A DNA stretch of 22,075 nt from the NCBI GenBank assembly GCA_004556875.1, contig SFFP01000010.1, positions 1-22,075 on the forward strand, written 5' to 3'. Below the pieces are notes generated by a model. It saw only the letters and a list, made by a program, of their open reading frames with translations. It was not told the origin of the DNA and did no database searches. Made by a program: the position numbers and the translations under genes. This stretch comes from Ruminococcus flavefaciens. Its GTDB lineage: Bacteria > Bacillota_A > Clostridia > Oscillospirales > Ruminococcaceae. Shown in pieces: positions 21,441 to 22,075 of this stretch (the stretch's first letter is position 1; each line of letters opens with the position of its first letter).

Positions 21441-21885
21441 CTTCTTCATCATTGATAATACCCTGATGTTCGTTTTGGTAATTTTCGCCTTCCTTCATTG
21501 CCTCGTATATGAATTGTTTATCACGCTCCTGCTTATAGGCTTTTGTCCTTAGCAGATACACGATGAAGTGCAGTGAGAAGATGAGTCCTATCAGAAAGCC
21601 TGCAACATCCATATATAATGACAGAAATACAAATATCGCAAGGTCAACAGCTCCCAAAACGATATAAAAAAGCTTGCTGTAGATACATCCTACTACCGTA
21701 AGAAGCAGTGCAAGACATATCGCTATGACAATAAGACCTTGCGCAGGTGTTTCAAGCTCGTATCTCAGCTCCTCTTCACTTGGAAGAAACATAAGCAGTA
21801 TACATATAATGAAAATATTGCGAAATCCTAAATATACGCATAATTCCTGCCTGAGACGAAATTCTTTCTTGTAATATCCATCCAT
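21433..21885 (-). CDS. Uncharacterised small membrane protein, paralogue of the next upstream gene
   Basis: This is a 150-residue protein with four probable transmembrane segments (about 20-34, 50-68, 73-90 and 94-111) and a charged tail of about 35 residues that begins TKAYKQE. No family was recognised. The ATG at 21885 is chosen because AGGTGATC, a match to the 3' half of the full Shine-Dalgarno, lies just before it; an upstream GTG in frame (21894) overlaps that site. The upstream gene (cut by the window edge) ends in a segment alignable with residues 96-120, 14 identities in 25 residues, so the two are tandem paralogues. Function unknown. Confidence 0.8.
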   Translation of the reverse strand: MDGYYKKEFRLRQELCVYLGFRNIFIICILLMFLPSEEELRYELETPAQGLIVIAICLALLLTVVGCIYSKLFYIVLGAVDLAIFVFLSLYMDVAGFLIGLIFSLHFIVYLLRTKAYKQERDKQFIYEAMKEGENYQNEHQGIINDEEEK

Positions 21886-21890
21886 AGCGA

Positions 21891-22075
21891 TCACCTGTTA
21901 TTTTCGTCATAATTCCCCCGCATATTATCGGGAGAATACTGCATCTCTGCTTCCTGCACAGCTCTTATCCTCTGCATTTCATACTCTTGTTTATAGCCTT
22001 TTGTCATGACCCTATAGACTATAAACCGCCATATCATGCTTCCGCCTATGAGTACTCCGAAGCCGCCTGCGCCTA
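21891..22075 (-). CDS. Uncharacterised membrane protein, C-terminal fragment (N-terminus outside window)
   Basis: This frame encodes the last 60 residues of a membrane protein whose beginning is off the window. It holds a final hydrophobic segment (about 1-23, GGFGVLIGGSMIWRFIVYRV), then TKGYKQEYEMQ and a polar tail ending in DENNR. It matches the C-terminal membrane segment and TK-x-YKQE motif of the downstream gene. Its TGA lies six bases before the downstream ATG, so the two genes are co-transcribed and probably coupled. The frame is supported by the paralogy and by the absence of stops up to the edge. Function unknown. Confidence 0.72.
   Translation of the reverse strand, partial: GAGGFGVLIGGSMIWRFIVYRVMTKGYKQEYEMQRIRAVQEAEMQYSPDNMRGNYDENNR

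Overview
This window looks like a chromosomal segment from a Gram-positive anaerobe of the class Clostridia, most likely a cellulolytic Ruminococcus of the R. flavefaciens / R. champanellensis type. The evidence is a secreted leucine-rich-repeat protein ending in a type I dockerin (cellulosome docking module), a ferredoxin-dependent 2-oxoacid oxidoreductase, a FabK-type enoyl reductase with ACC subunits encoded inside one fatty acid operon, strong AGGAGG ribosome sites and consensus sigma-A promoters. The species assignment is inference. No rRNA, tRNA, CRISPR array, transposase or phage gene was seen, and no gap between genes exceeds 300 bases.

Layout. (1) 1-2351, minus: a P-loop ATPase, a two-cluster ferredoxin, and the alpha and (cut by the window edge) beta subunits of a VOR/KOR-type 2-oxoacid:ferredoxin oxidoreductase, transcribed leftward from a strong promoter at about 2394-2422. 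An AT-rich inverted repeat lies between ATPase and ferredoxin. (2) 2473-4401, minus: an ECF-like sigma factor and a single-pass membrane protein that is probably its anti-sigma factor, with its own promoter and a terminator hairpin. (3) 4413-14553, minus: a fatty acid synthesis operon of 13 genes, in transcription order fabH, fabK, a DUF4177-like gene, fabG, fabF, accB, two paralogous membrane proteins of unknown function, fabZ, accC, accD, accA, acpP. It begins at a consensus promoter and ends at a strong terminator. A likely internal promoter in the 3' end of accA could give acpP extra transcription. (4) 14679-19766, plus: a divergent, tightly packed operon of fabD, aroE, a GNAT acetyltransferase, aroK, an amidohydrolase and the secreted dockerin protein. 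(5) 19861-21440, plus: guaB (IMP dehydrogenase) with its own promoter and a terminator shared with the convergent neighbour. (6) 21433-22075, minus: two tandem, paralogous small membrane proteins, the upstream one cut by the window edge.

How it works together. ACC (AccA, AccD, AccC, AccB) makes malonyl-CoA. FabD moves the malonyl group to ACP, FabH starts the chain, FabF elongates it, and FabG, FabZ and FabK complete each reduction cycle. fabD, the only FAS II step missing from the leftward operon, sits across a 288-bp divergent control region that carries repeated GATATTTT sites and two dyads. No fatty acid regulator (FapR or FabT) is encoded in the window. The least explained parts are the paralogous membrane protein pair inside the fatty acid operon, the dockerin gene coupled to housekeeping genes, and the sigma/anti-sigma pair.
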